Assembly: GCF_900166595.1 (NCBI RefSeq)
Contig: NZ_LT745763.1
Location: 3,285,333 to 3,349,332 of the forward strand
DNA length: 64,000 nt
Direction of reading: 5' to 3'
Origin: Virgibacillus dokdonensis
GTDB lineage: Bacteria > Bacillota > Bacilli > Bacillales > Amphibacillaceae
Shown: one piece after another, positions 17,471-26,853 of the stretch
Layout: each line of letters begins with the position of its first letter
How positions within the stretch are numbered: position 1 is the first letter of the stretch
Program-made: the position numbers and the translations under genes
The notes under the pieces: generated by a model
What the model saw: only the letters and a program-made list of their open reading frames with translations
The model's database searches: none
What the model was told of the DNA's origin: nothing

Positions 17471-18247
17471 CTATTGCAATTCTTTCAACCACTTATCTTC
17501 TAGCTCTTGAATTTCCCCATTTTCTTCAAATTTAGCTAGTACATCATTTACTTTTTCTACCAATTTACTCCCCTTTGGAAACGCAATTCCCATCCCTGGA
17601 GAACTTTCTGTTGGATCATCAAACAACTTCAAATCCTGTTCTTTTACATAACCAGCTGCAACAGTTTTATCCATATAACCGGCATCAATCCGATTGGCGT
17701 TTAATTCTTGAGGGACAAGTCCTGCTTTATCTACTGTTTTCACTTCAAATCCATATTCTTTTGCTAGTTTTTTTGCTCCTTCCTCTTGAATCGATCCGAG
17801 CTGCACACCGACTGTTTTTCCTTTTAAATCGTCGATGGTTTCAATTTCAGAGTCTTTCGTTGTTAAAAAGCTTTGACCTGAACGATGGTATTCTGTTGAA
17901 AAATCGACATTCTTTTTCCGGTCCTCGGTTGCACTCATTCCAGACATGACCATATCCACTCGATCTGCTTGTAACGCTCCAATTAATCCGTCAAATTGCA
18001 TATCTTCTATTTCTAATTCATACCCTAATTCTTCCGCTATCATTTGTCCTAATTCAATATCAAATCCTTCGAAATTCCCCTCTGGATCACGCGTTTCAAA
18101 TGGAGGAAAGTCCGCTGATGTTGCCATTTTTAGAACCTTTTTCTCTTTTCCTTCTTCTCCAGATGCTTGATCATTACTACTTCCACAAGCTGTTATTATT
18201 CCAGTTAAAAGAACGACAAAAACTGCTAGGATCATTTTATGTTTCAT
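17471..18247 (-). CDS. artP: Amino-acid-binding lipoprotein (ArtP-like)
   Basis: 258 residues. The N-terminal signal ends in a lipobox, GIITACGSS, so the mature protein is lipid-anchored outside the membrane. SBP_bac_3 fold: ADFPPFETRDPEG, FDIELGQMIAEELGY and GKTVGVQLGSIQEEGAKKL, the last close to Bacillus ArtP (YqiX). A GTG three codons upstream overlaps GGAG, so ATG 18247 is chosen. It captures a polar, probably basic, amino acid for ArtQR. A second homologue in the window (28208) is of another subgroup. Confidence 0.88.
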   Translation of the reverse strand: MKHKMILAVFVVLLTGIITACGSSNDQASGEEGKEKKVLKMATSADFPPFETRDPEGNFEGFDIELGQMIAEELGYELEIEDMQFDGLIGALQADRVDMVMSGMSATEDRKKNVDFSTEYHRSGQSFLTTKDSEIETIDDLKGKTVGVQLGSIQEEGAKKLAKEYGFEVKTVDKAGLVPQELNANRIDAGYMDKTVAAGYVKEQDLKLFDDPTESSPGMGIAFPKGSKLVEKVNDVLAKFEENGEIQELEDKWLKELQ

Positions 18248-18657
18248 TTTATTCACTCCATTTTTTTGTTTATACTTGTTCTAGATTAAAATAGTAATTT
18301 GTCTCCATATGAGACATGATGATTTTATCGTATATAACACATAATGCTTTCTCTACATTATTGATCTCGCTACTTATGAAGACAATTTCGATGTTTATAA
18401 GCCTGTACGCTGTTACTTCACTTTTTCTTACTTAAACATAATCAAACTTTTGAAATGATTCTTACATAAGCTATTCCTTTCACATATTCTTGGTAAACTG
18501 TTAACCGATGATTGTAAGGTTTTCCTTTAAAACTTAGCTCTCATCTATGAATGCTGAACTTAGGGAAAATTAGAAAAACTGAGCTTATCAACTTTATAAG
18601 GAAAGCCACCGTCTTGTTTAGCAACAAACTGCGACATTTTAACCGTTTTTATAGTGC
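18248..18657 (+). repeat. Intergenic region with degenerate repeat A copy
   Basis: 18569-18620 (TTAGAAAAACTGAGCTTATCA...CTTTATAAGGAAAGCCACCGTC) matches the first half of family A with mutations. The remaining 300 AT-rich bases hold no gene. Confidence 0.4.
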
Positions 18658-19818
18658 TTAACACTCGGTTTTGCTAAACTCTTGTTGAATTTCTGCTAAA
18701 AGTTTTGCGTCTGTAATTACTTCGAAACCCGTCTGTGCTAGAGCCAGTGCTCCATCAGCAATCATTTGATGCCCTTTATCTGTAATTGTCATATCTGCAA
18801 ACGCTTGTGTATGTGCAGTTAAGCCAGGTATATCAAAGCCAATATATGGATGAATCGCTGGCACCACATGGCTTACATTTCCCATATCAATCGATCCATA
18901 GCCTTCTTTAGCAGGCAAAACAGGCTGAGCGGTGATATTCTCCAAATGCTTCGTAAAGGCTTTGGATAGAGCCTGATTGGTTATCATATTGTCGTAGCTC
19001 AATTCATAATTAGAAACTTCTAATCTAGCTCCTGTCATCAGTGCCGCACCTTCTGCAATGTATTGCACTTTTTCTACTACCGCATCTAATTCCTTCCGTT
19101 CTTTTGCTCGCACATAAAATTGCGCCACTGCTTTATCGGGTACTACATTCGCTGCCTCTCCACCGTCTGCTATAATACCATGAATGCGTACATCTGTTGG
19201 AAGATGCTCGCGTAATGCGTTAATCCCATTAAACAGCTGAATGACGCTATCCAGTGCATTAATTCCTTTTTCTGGTGCAGCAGCTGCATGGGACGTTTTA
19301 CCGAAGTAGGCAAATTGAATGGCATCCATCGCAAGAGCCTCTCCGCTCTCGTACGCTTGATCACCAGGATGGACAATCATTGCCACATCAATGGAATCAA
19401 AAAAACCTTGTTCACTCATCGGCACTTTAGCACCATTCGTTTCTTCGGCTGGTGTGCCTAAAACAACGACACTTCCTCCAGCTTCTGCTACCTGTTTACT
19501 TAAAATAATCCCCGCTCCAACACTCATCGTGCCAATGATATTATGCCCACAAGCATGTCCAACTCCGGGAAGTGCATCGTATTCAGCTAAGTACGCAATA
19601 GTAGGGCCAGGTTTTCCACTATCAAATGTAGCTTTAAATGCAGTGTTTCTTCCAGCTACACCTGTTTCTACCTCAAACTGATGCTCCTCAAGTAATTTCG
19701 TTAATAATTGCATGGATTGATATTCCTGATCGCCTAACTCTGGATGGTGATATAAATAGTCACTAATATGGCATAACTCACCATGGATATCTTGTATTGT
19801 TTCTTGTAACGACTTCAT
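18658..19818 (-). CDS. M20 family amidohydrolase
   Basis: 386 residues of the peptidase M20 (AbgB/M20D2-like) group. Metal ligands lie in EYDALPGVGHACGHN (about 81-95) and in the Glu pair of GTPAEETNGAK; a lid/dimerisation domain occupies about 180-290. These zinc or manganese enzymes cleave amide bonds of small N-acyl or dipeptide substrates, such as p-aminobenzoyl-glutamate or unusual dipeptides. The substrate is not evident. ATG is preceded by GTAGGTGGG. It lies on the same strand upstream of artPQR, but a 410-base gap argues against one operon. Confidence 0.87.
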   Translation of the reverse strand: MKSLQETIQDIHGELCHISDYLYHHPELGDQEYQSMQLLTKLLEEHQFEVETGVAGRNTAFKATFDSGKPGPTIAYLAEYDALPGVGHACGHNIIGTMSVGAGIILSKQVAEAGGSVVVLGTPAEETNGAKVPMSEQGFFDSIDVAMIVHPGDQAYESGEALAMDAIQFAYFGKTSHAAAAPEKGINALDSVIQLFNGINALREHLPTDVRIHGIIADGGEAANVVPDKAVAQFYVRAKERKELDAVVEKVQYIAEGAALMTGARLEVSNYELSYDNMITNQALSKAFTKHLENITAQPVLPAKEGYGSIDMGNVSHVVPAIHPYIGFDIPGLTAHTQAFADMTITDKGHQMIADGALALAQTGFEVITDAKLLAEIQQEFSKTEC

Positions 19819-20430
19819 CTTAGTCCCACCTACATGTATAATTATTAATATGTAGGTATATTTATACCATTAAATGCATCATTATGCAATCTTTTTTTCA
19901 TTTTTTATGAAGAAAAGTATGTTTGTACTGTTATTTTACGTTTTCAATTGTATTGCTGATTAATTAGCGTGATTTGCAATAACACGTCCCTTTAAACCAT
20001 AAAATTTATGCATCAAGTTATGCTTTTTGCAAAAAATTCCCATTATCTTGTTAACGGAACCGTTGATTTTCTTTTATCTACTGCTTGTTCGTACAACAAG
20101 GGCAAGGGACGCTTTCTTATCTACAAAGAATGAATTGATTTTCTACATAGTAGCGTAAATGTAACATGAGACATACCTAGTAAGAGAGTCTATAAGGAAA
20201 GGAAAACTGTTGTAATTGAGAGGGATTTATCTATGAGGACTATCCCGATTTGTAGGAAAAGACTTGCTTGAAATGCATTTCATAGTAGTGCAAGCCATTA
20301 GGGGTTTTTATTAGAAAAACTTGGCTTGTCGCCCAGTAATATGGCGCGCCGTGGTTTTGCTTATACGATAAACCCTAGAAACCTTGATACTTTTCCTAGT
20401 AGTGAATAAAAACGACCGAACCGCGCTTAA
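19819..20430 (+). repeat. Intergenic region with repeat A copy
   Basis: 20309-20404 is a well preserved family A element (TTAGAAAAACTTGGCTTGTCGCCC...GGTTTTGCTTATACGATAAACC...CTTTTCCTAGTAGTG). 19831-19855 contains a TACAT...ATGTA inverted repeat close to the M20 gene start. The middle 400 bases show no gene. Confidence 0.55.
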
Positions 20431-20431
20431 T

Positions 20432-20478
20432 TTCAGATATTAAAAAAGAGAGGAGCATCCCCTCTCATTTTTAATATG
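20432..20478 (-). terminator. Terminator of proS
   Basis: On the minus strand AAAAATGAGAGGGG and CCTCTCTTTTTT pair around a short loop and end in a T-run, overlapping the proS stop codon. Confidence 0.85.
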
Positions 20479-21907
20479 CTTTTGCCCAATACACTAACTC
20501 TTTCGCTTCTTTTCCACAGCATACGCATGTATCTGCAACTTTTTCTTGTTCAAATGGAATACAACGAGAGGTTGCTAATGTAGCTTCTTTAATTTTTTCT
20601 TCACATGCTACATCGCCGCACCACATTGCTTTAATAAATCCAGCTTGTTCTTCTAAAATAGTTGCAAACTCTTCCATGTTGGTTGCGGTATTTGTTTTTT
20701 CATGCAAATGATCTTCTGCTCGTTGATATAAATTCGCTTGTACTTCATCAAGTAGCGCAGGTAAACGAGTTGGTAATGCAGCCAATGGAACAAATTCTTT
20801 TTCACCTGTATCACGTCGCACAAGGACTACCTGTTCTTTCTCGATATCCTTTGGTCCCATTTCAATCCGAACTGGTATACCTTTCATTTCATACTCATTA
20901 AATTTCCATCCAGGCATTTTATCACTAGCATCAATGTCTACGCGCACAATATCTTTTAATTGGTCACGAAGATCATATGCTTTATCCAATACGCCTTCCT
21001 TATGCTGGGCGATTGGTACGATCATCGCTTGTGTAGGAGCAATGCGCGGTGGTATTACTAAACCACGGTTATCACCATGAACCATAATTAAAGCCCCCAT
21101 GATTCGAGTGGATAATCCCCAAGAAGTTTGATGAACATATTGACTGTCTCCATTTTCATCTAAATACGTAATGTCGAATGCTTCAGCAAAGCCTGAGCCA
21201 AAATGGTGGGAAGTTCCTGATTGCAATGCTTTTCCGTCATGCATTAAGCTTTCAATCGTCAATGTGTATTTAGCACCTGCAAATTTTTCCTTATCTGTTT
21301 TCTTACCTTTAAGGACTGGAATCGCTAAATATTTTTCCACAACATCCGCATAAATCCCTAGCATCCGCTCTGTTTCTTCCGATGCTTCTTCATCTGTCGC
21401 ATGTGCTGTGTGCCCCTCTTGCCAATGAAATTCGGAAGAACGTAAGAAAGGACGGGTTGTTTTTTCCCAACGGACAACATTTCCCCACTGATTGTACAGC
21501 TTTGGTAAATCACGATAGGAGTGAATGTTTTTCGAATAATAATCACAGAACAACACTTCTGAAGTAGGACGTACAGCAAGACGCTCAGCTAATTCTTCGT
21601 CCCCACCGTGCGTAACCCAAGCAACCTCAGGTGCAAAGCCTTCCACATGATCTTTTTCCTTTTGCAATAGGCTTTCTGGAATGAATAATGGAAACGCCAC
21701 ATTCGTATGACCGGTTTCTTTAAATTTTTCATCTAATACATCGCGAATATTTTCCCAAATTGCAAAGCCATATGGTCGAATGATCATTGTTCCACGAACT
21801 TGGCCATAATCAACCAATTCAGCTTGCTTGACAACATCGGTATACCATTGCGCAAAATTCTCTTCCATGGCGGTTATTTTTTCAACAAATTGCTTATTTT
21901 TCTTACC
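20471..21907 (-). CDS. proS: Prolyl-tRNA synthetase, short (eukaryote/archaeal-type) form
   Basis: 478 residues, class II synthetase without the large bacterial INS editing domain, hence the ProS type 3 form. Landmarks: [17 protein letters not shown] (motif 1 region), the [19 protein letters not shown] motif 2 loop, [15 protein letters not shown] (motif 3), an anticodon-binding domain from about 280, and a C-terminal zinc-like Cys cluster ([16 protein letters not shown]). GTG 21919 overlaps GAGGTG; TTG 21907 has proper spacing and gives the family-typical beginning [13 protein letters not shown], so TTG is chosen. A T-box leader lies about 330 bases upstream, with repeat-like DNA between. Confidence 0.92.
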   Translation of the reverse strand, partial: GKKNKQFVEKITAMEENFAQWYTDVVKQAELVDYGQVRGTMIIRPYGFAIWENIRDVLDEKFKETGHTNVAFPLFIPESLLQKEKDHVEGFAPEVAWVTHGGDEELAERLAVRPTSEVLFCDYYSKNIHSYRDLPKLYNQWGNVVRWEKTTRPFLRSSEFHWQEGHTAHATDEEASEETERMLGIYADVVEKYLAIPVLKGKKTDKEKFAGAKYTLTIESLMHDGKALQSGTSHHFGSGFAEAFDITYLDENGDSQYVHQTSWGLSTRIMGALIMVHGDNRGLVIPPRIAPTQAMIVPIAQHKEGVLDKAYDLRDQLKDIVRVDIDASDKMPGWKFNEYEMKGIPVRIEMGPKDIEKEQVVLVRRDTGEKEFVPLAALPTRLPALLDEVQANLYQRAEDHLHEKTNTATNMEEFATILEEQAGFIKAMWCGDVACEEKIKEATLATSRCIPFEQEKVADTCVCCGKEAKELVYWAKAY

Positions 21908-22234
21908 CAAACGTAACACCTCATTTAAATAGTTTTATCTACATGTCCATACATTTTTTTGCAAATATAAAACCTTTCCGTTTTACCTATTTTGGTAAAC
22001 ACGTGCTTCAAACAATAAACTTGCCACGGCCTTGTGATTTACATTCATTGCTAAAACTTCGCATATTGCTATATTTTTCTGGCAGAAGCTGTGTTGTTTA
22101 TAAAAATTTATCTGCAAGTGCTTTTTTCATAAGAAGTGGTGGCTTTCCCCATAGTGAACCATGGCCGTTTCTCATTCGCTAAACCAAGGAAAGTGTTGCT
22201 TGTGAACATCCCTTCACTTTTTCTCTATAAACAT

Positions 22235-22445
22235 AAAAAATCCTCCATCCGATAAGGGACCGAGGTTGGTGGTACCACCCTTGTTTGCAAAAAAATAAAC
22301 TGCACACTTCATTGGATAACGGGCTGTCCCCGCGCTATTTTGCAGCATAAAGCTTTCTAATAGCGAACTCCGAAGCAGGTTCTATTGATTATCTTTGGAA
22401 ATTTCCACCAGCCATTTCCTCTCTATAAAAGACGTTTCAATATAC
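22235..22445 (-). promoter_or_regulatory. T-box riboswitch leader, probably proline-specific
   Basis: On the minus strand, a stem I region (AGAGAGGAAATGGC... to ...CGCTATT) contains GAACCTGC, consistent with a CCU proline specifier. It is followed by the T-box AAGGGTGGTACCACC (about 22268-22286) and a terminator (CCTC...GAGG, then TTTTTT near 22237). Uncharged tRNA-Pro would stabilise the antiterminator and turn on proS. The specifier assignment is by eye. Confidence 0.85.
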
Positions 22446-22484
22446 TAATCTTCATCTACGTTTGTATGACATAATTGTACTTAC

Positions 22485-22513
22485 ACTATATAAGTTGACA
22501 CAAAGAAAGTCAA
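22485..22513 (-). promoter_or_regulatory. Sigma-A promoter of the T-box/proS transcript
   Basis: Minus strand TTGACT (22508-22513), 17-base spacer, TATAGT (22485-22490), about 40 bases before the T-box stem I. Confidence 0.75.
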
Positions 22514-22572
22514 GGTTAATGGAACTTCTTATTTCAACAGAAAAAAAGGGCAAATGGGTTAACGCGATAGGT

Positions 22573-22697
22573 CGTTTAGATAAAATTCGCTTATCGTCAC
22601 ATATTTATGGAAAAAGCTATCATTTTACACAATAGAAAGCCTCTGTTTTTCGTATACGATAAACTTTTATACGTTTTACACTCTAGTGCGAAAAAAT
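22573..22697 (+). repeat. Degenerate repeat A copy
   Basis: GATAAAATTCGCTTATCG...TTTATGG...GCCTCTGTTTTTCGTATACGATAAAC...CACTCTAGTGCG follows the family A order with many substitutions. It lies between the proS promoter and the nicotinamidase-like gene. The DNA between the T-box and proS (21920-22230) also has short A-like pieces (AGTGGTGGCTTTCCCCATAGTG). Confidence 0.5.
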
Positions 22698-22765
22698 TTG
22701 TCTGGAAGTGGTTTTCATCGTAGAGCCGTTCTCCCAATGTGCGCCATGAAACTCTTCATATAAGA

Positions 22766-23314
22766 CTAAACAACCTTAGCTCCCAACGTGTTTTCAAAGT
22801 GTCCAAGCGCCCATTCATGCCCTGCTTGATTAAAACTGGCAACGGCATCTTGATGAACAACAATGTCGAAGCCCTTATTATAGGCATCGATCGCCGTATG
22901 TAATACGCAAATATCTGTACAGACGCCGATAATATGTACTTCTTGAATACCACGTTCACGCAGTTTCAGTTCTAAATCTGTGCCAGCAAAAGCACTATAT
23001 CTTGTTTTATCAAAATAATATACATTATCCTTATTCTGGTACTCATTATAAAGGGTAGCAAGCTTTCCATATAACGCTTTCCCTGCTGTACCGATGATAT
23101 TATGTGGCGGAAATAAGTTTGCTTCAGGATGAAAAGCGTCTCCTTCTTCATGTGCATCAATGGCAAACACAACATAATCGCCATTTTCAATAAATTGTTT
23201 CGTTAAAGAAACCACTTTGTCTTCAATAGCTTGTCCAGGTATGCCACACGTTAATTTTCCATCTTCTGCTACAAAATCAATCGTATAATCTACATTTAAA
23301 AGCGCCTTTTTCAT
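22766..23314 (-). CDS. Isochorismatase-family cysteine hydrolase, nicotinamidase-like
   Basis: 182 residues. The triad of the family is present: Asp9 (NVDYTIDF), Lys103 (FDKTRYSAF) and Cys136 (GVCTDICVLHTAI). DAHEEGDAFHPE (53-64) fits the metal site of nicotinamidases. It likely hydrolyses nicotinamide to nicotinate in NAD salvage, although other amides are possible. An upstream ATG at 23350 gives a poor extra N-terminus; GGAAGGAAG before 23314 supports the shorter form. It is the last gene of a same-strand group plsY-like, DUF456, hydrolase with gaps below 50 bases. Confidence 0.87.
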   Translation of the reverse strand: MKKALLNVDYTIDFVAEDGKLTCGIPGQAIEDKVVSLTKQFIENGDYVVFAIDAHEEGDAFHPEANLFPPHNIIGTAGKALYGKLATLYNEYQNKDNVYYFDKTRYSAFAGTDLELKLRERGIQEVHIIGVCTDICVLHTAIDAYNKGFDIVVHQDAVASFNQAGHEWALGHFENTLGAKVV

Positions 23315-23359
23315 GAATGAAATCTTCCTTCCACTTTGGATTTTCGGCACACCTTTGTC

Positions 23360-23842
23360 TTAAAAGATAATCACCACAAAGAACCAAACAATCATAACGA
23401 ATTGAAGTACAATTTTAGCAACTGTCCCACCTAGAAATCCGATTAAGGAACCGAATGAAGCACGGAACGCTTCCTGTACAGTCCGTTGCTGTAATAACTC
23501 GATAATAAAAACAGTTAGAAACGGCACAATAAGAATTCCAAACGGCGGGACGATAAAGGAGCCAATAATAACTGCAACAGCCGCACCACGCTCTCCCCAC
23601 TTACTACCGCCATACTTTTTAACAAAATAACTATTCGCAATAATATCAGCGCCGACTAATAAAGCTGTAATAATACCCATTCCAATCCAAAAAGAAAGGG
23701 TTAATTCATTAGGATTGAGAGCAAACTGATACAAAAGGAAACCGCCCCAAAGCACAAACACAGACGGAATAATTGGGAATATAATACCTGCAAAGCTTAA
23801 AACAAATAAAGCAATAATTAATATCCAAATAACGATCTCCAA
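23360..23842 (-). CDS. DUF456 family membrane protein
   Basis: 160 residues with four to five hydrophobic segments and Gly-rich turns (LSFAGIIFPIIPSVFVLWGG, PPFGILIVPFLTVFI, GSLIGFLGGTVAKIVLQF). This is the DUF456 type with an internally repeated glycine-zipper-like fold. The function is unknown. It lies 23 bases after the PlsY-like gene and 45 bases before the hydrolase, so the three are probably cotranscribed. Confidence 0.85.
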   Translation of the reverse strand: MEIVIWILIIALFVLSFAGIIFPIIPSVFVLWGGFLLYQFALNPNELTLSFWIGMGIITALLVGADIIANSYFVKKYGGSKWGERGAAVAVIIGSFIVPPFGILIVPFLTVFIIELLQQRTVQEAFRASFGSLIGFLGGTVAKIVLQFVMIVWFFVVIIF

Positions 23843-23865
23843 AATAACATTTCCTCCCGTAACGA

Positions 23866-24483
23866 CTAGTTTTTACGAAACATACTTGATAGCCTCGTCT
23901 CCTGTTTTGTTACTATACGTCGAAAGTTCTCCATATGTTTCATGATGCTTAAAATAGATAAAAAAATAACAATTAAAGTTGGTTCTAAGCCGAAGAATAT
24001 ATAAGTCGTCAACAAGAAAGAAAGATACATAACAAGAACACCCATTACTAAATAATCGGTAGCAATTGTAATAACAAGTAATAGTCCAATACCGATTACA
24101 GCGACTTTCCAATCGACAGCGAGTAAGATGCCAACTAGCGAAGCAGTTCCTTTACCACCACTGAATTTCATCGTAATCGGATAATTATGTCCTAAAATAA
24201 CAAATAATGCCGTAACATATATAAGCAGTATTCGTTCATCTCCGCTTATACCATACACATCTAATAAGTATAATACAACAAAAATGGCAAAAGTACCTTT
24301 TAAAATATCAAAGAGGGCGACAAATATTCCATACTTCCAGCCTAATAAGATCGTCGTATTTGAGGCCCCAGCATTTTTAACACCTGAATTTTTAATATCT
24401 ACACGTTTATATAAGCTAATAAGTTGTGAACCGTGTATGCAGCCTATGAAGTAACCAATCATAGCAGCTAGTGCCGTAACCAT
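23866..24483 (-). CDS. plsY: PlsY-like acyl-phosphate glycerol-3-phosphate acyltransferase
   Basis: 205 residues, about five membrane segments. PlsY loop motifs are visible: GSQLISLYKRVDIKNSGVKN at about 19-38 (family SGNxGATN-like NAGASNTT follows at 38-45), HNYPITMKFSGGKGTA near 107-122 and the third conserved loop near 170-195. PlsY transfers the acyl group of acyl-phosphate to glycerol-3-phosphate in phospholipid synthesis. The SGN motif is modified (NSGVKNAGASN), so this may be a second, specialised homologue. Confidence 0.82.
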   Translation of the reverse strand: MVTALAAMIGYFIGCIHGSQLISLYKRVDIKNSGVKNAGASNTTILLGWKYGIFVALFDILKGTFAIFVVLYLLDVYGISGDERILLIYVTALFVILGHNYPITMKFSGGKGTASLVGILLAVDWKVAVIGIGLLLVITIATDYLVMGVLVMYLSFLLTTYIFFGLEPTLIVIFLSILSIMKHMENFRRIVTKQETRLSSMFRKN

Positions 24484-24981
24484 GGGTCCCCTCCTTTTTT
24501 CTTATTATAACGTAAAAATTGCCATTTCGTAATGACAATTTGTTATTATGCAAACACTCCTTCATTTGCTATGCTAATAGTATATGATATGTATGCTTAC
24601 ACGTTTATTGCATACGAACAATTTTCTGTAGTATACGAAACGAACTACAAATTCATGCCTATGAAAGGTTAATAATCAAAAGGGAGTTTTCTAAAAGCTT
24701 CTGCCCCTGATATAGTTCCCTATCAAATGAATATCTCATATATAATTCGTATTAAAAAATAACTAAGTGCCCTTTTGGGCGAGAATTCATGAAATGAAAT
24801 GTTTAAATCTAGTATATTTTCCTTTCTTCTTCAGCGAGGACTATAATGCCCTTGAACAATTAGATGATTTCCCACTTGCAAGTTGTGTAGAATACATTTT
24901 GAAGCGAAAAGTATTGCAGTACCATTCTATTGGAATTACATGAACAGATTCATGTATTATTATGAAGGAGATACATGCAGC
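24484..24981. other. Intergenic region, nothing recognised
   Basis: About 500 AT-rich bases between divergent genes. The in-frame extension of cwlK to 24883 lacks a ribosome binding site. No clear repeat family member was found. Confidence 0.45.
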
Positions 24982-25530
24982 ATGAAGAGAATTCAACGAA
25001 CATTATTACCATGGCTTATTATTTTAATCGGACTCATTATTTTGTTTGTCATATACAATCAAAAGCAAACCGTTGATATAGATAAAGAAATGCCTACTCA
25101 GCTTCATCCAGTGGTTCAAGAAAAAAAAGAGGTATTCATAAATAAAGCAGCCTCTAGAAATATAGAGGTTGTCATAACAGACGGTTTACGTACCATACAA
25201 GAACAAAATGAATTATACGAACAAGGAAGAGAAACAGAAGGAAGAACGATCACCAACGCAAAAGGTGGACAATCCTATCATAATTATGGATTAGCAATCG
25301 ATTATGCACTAAGAAGTAAGACTGGAAAAGTTATTTGGAATATTGATTATGACGGAAACGGCAACGGCAAATCCGATTGGTTGGAAGCGGCTTCTATCGC
25401 CAAAGGCCTCGGCTTTGAATGGGGCGGAGACTGGAAAACGTTTAAAGACTATCCCCATTTGCAAATGACATTTGGATTAAGCATTAACCAATTACAACGT
25501 GGAATTCGCCCAGGCAAAGAACGCAGGTGA
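24982..25530 (+). CDS. cwlK: L-Ala-D-Glu peptidase, M15 family (CwlK-like)
   Basis: 182 residues: one N-terminal membrane segment or signal anchor (about 10-28), then an M15 (VanY/CwlK) domain with ITDGLRTIQEQNELYEQGR, the zinc-site sequence GGQSYHNYGLAIDYAL and GFEWGGDWKTFKDYPHLQM. These metallopeptidases cut peptidoglycan stem peptides; Bacillus CwlK cleaves L-Ala-D-Glu bonds. ATG 24982 has GAAGGAG upstream. The stop codon overlaps the first unit of a 21 bp repeat array. Confidence 0.9.
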   Translation: MKRIQRTLLPWLIILIGLIILFVIYNQKQTVDIDKEMPTQLHPVVQEKKEVFINKAASRNIEVVITDGLRTIQEQNELYEQGRETEGRTITNAKGGQSYHNYGLAIDYALRSKTGKVIWNIDYDGNGNGKSDWLEAASIAKGLGFEWGGDWKTFKDYPHLQMTFGLSINQLQRGIRPGKERR

Positions 25531-25648
25531 GTGCTTTTTCGACGAGCGTGAGCGATTACCCAGCGTGGATGAGCGACTTTCCGATGAGCATGAGCGAGTT
25601 CACAGCACAGACGAGCGACTTTCTTCCGAACGAGAGCGATTCTCTTAA
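25522..25648 (+). repeat. 21 bp repeat array D2
   Basis: Six units of exactly 21 bases, each with a (G/A)TGAGCGA(C/T)TTT-like core, begin at the cwlK stop codon. Because 21 is a multiple of three, a GTG-started frame (25527) reads a seven-residue repeat of the form (V/M)S(D/E)F; I do not call it a gene. The array ends at the terminator at 25648. Confidence 0.75.
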
Positions 25649-25678
25649 AAAGGTCGCACTATTGTGCGACCTTTACTA
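25648..25678. terminator. Bidirectional terminator
   Basis: AAAAGGTCGCAC and GTGCGACCTTTA pair perfectly with a four-base loop, between cwlK (plus) and the Gfo/Idh gene (minus). Confidence 0.8.
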
Positions 25679-25685
25679 TCGATCC

Positions 25686-26666
25686 TTATTCATTAGGAAA
25701 ATGAATGCCATTTTCCTGTCTCATTTTTGTTGTTAATTGTGCGACAGTTCTGCTTCTTTCTAAAAAGGCGTTATGCGAATCCCAATCATTATTTGTCACC
25801 ATTTTCACAAATGCTTCTACTTCAAATATCATATCTGCATCATATTGCTCGTTTGCCAGTTCGCTTACATGCGCTGTTTTTCTATCATAAAGCTGTATTT
25901 GAGATATCGGTGCAATAGCATCCATCATCAGTGTACCTTCTTCGCCATGTATTTCAGATTGCATAAATGCATTCGTTATTTTAGAAGTTAATAATGTTAC
26001 CACAAAACCTTCATATGTAAGGACCATCGTTCCGCTTCCGTCAATGCCGTTTTCCAGTAAAACAGGGTGATATGTTGCATTTATAGGTTGACCAAATAAA
26101 TCAACAGCCATGCTTAATGGATAAACGCCCAAATCCATTAACGCCCCCCCTGCAAATTGTTGCGAGAATACATTCGGTTCTGCTCCTTCCTTATACTTAT
26201 CATATCGAGATGAATATTGCATATATTGAAGCATTGCACTACGGACAGTGCCTACGCTTGCTAATGCTTCTTTTAGACGCTCGTAATTCGGTGAAAACAA
26301 GTGACGAAACCCTTCAAACACAAATACTTGATGTTCTTTAGCTAGTTGAGCAATTTCTTGCCACTGCTTATCTGTAAACACCATCGGCTTTTCACAAAAT
26401 ACATGCTTTCCGCTACGTATGGCTAGTTTAATATGATCCGGGTGCAAAATATTCGGAGATGCAATATAAACAAAATCACTGTTATCATCTGCAAGCATTT
26501 CCTGAATATTTGTAAATGCACTAACTTCTCCATATTTATTAGCAAACGCTTGTGCAGATTCCGATTTCCTTGAGTAGACGGCCACTAACTGCGCTTCCCC
26601 ACTACGGTGAGCTGCTTCAATAAATGCTTCTGTAATCCAACTTGTGCCAATGGTACAAAATTTCAT
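25686..26666 (-). CDS. Gfo/Idh/MocA-family oxidoreductase
   Basis: 326 residues. A degenerate N-terminal Rossmann motif (CTIGTSWITEAF) is followed by FVYIASPNILHPDHIKLA and GKHVFCEKPM, in which Lys of the EKP motif binds cofactor and substrate, and a C-terminal alpha/beta domain with GGALMDLGVYPLSMA. Members oxidise or reduce sugars, inositols or related compounds with NAD(P). The substrate is unknown. It starts 17 bases after ytzI and is probably cotranscribed with it and the ketopantoate reductase gene. Confidence 0.88.
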   Translation of the reverse strand: MKFCTIGTSWITEAFIEAAHRSGEAQLVAVYSRKSESAQAFANKYGEVSAFTNIQEMLADDNSDFVYIASPNILHPDHIKLAIRSGKHVFCEKPMVFTDKQWQEIAQLAKEHQVFVFEGFRHLFSPNYERLKEALASVGTVRSAMLQYMQYSSRYDKYKEGAEPNVFSQQFAGGALMDLGVYPLSMAVDLFGQPINATYHPVLLENGIDGSGTMVLTYEGFVVTLLTSKITNAFMQSEIHGEEGTLMMDAIAPISQIQLYDRKTAHVSELANEQYDADMIFEVEAFVKMVTNNDWDSHNAFLERSRTVAQLTTKMRQENGIHFPNE

Positions 26667-26683
26667 AATGTACTCTCCCCTTC

Positions 26684-26839
26684 TTAAGTGCCTTTTTCAT
26701 TGTTGTCATTGCCTTCTTCAGGTAAAGGGTCGATTTGATGTTTATATGCGTACCCTTTTTTTATGGTGATTAAAGATAAAACAAGTACGAGAATAACTAC
26801 TACGAAAGATATCATACTTACAATCATTATCGTTGACAT
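26684..26839 (-). CDS. ytzI: YtzI-type small membrane protein
   Basis: A 51-codon gene found by reading the gap between two longer genes. It has an N-terminal hydrophobic helix (residues 3-26), then KKGYAYKHQIDPLPEEG, a pattern I associate with the Bacillus YtzI protein, and an acidic tail. ATG 26839 follows AAAGTGAGGTATAGTT. It starts 15 bases after the ketopantoate reductase stop and ends 17 bases before the oxidoreductase start, so it belongs to that transcript. The function is unknown. Confidence 0.75.
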   Translation of the reverse strand: MSTIMIVSMISFVVVILVLVLSLITIKKGYAYKHQIDPLPEEGNDNNEKGT

Positions 26840-26853
26840 AACTATACCTCACT

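Noticed and set aside
25527..25736. 69-codon frame over array D2 as a gene
   Set aside because: Its content is only the 21 bp repeats and the following terminator; kept as an observation, not a CDS.
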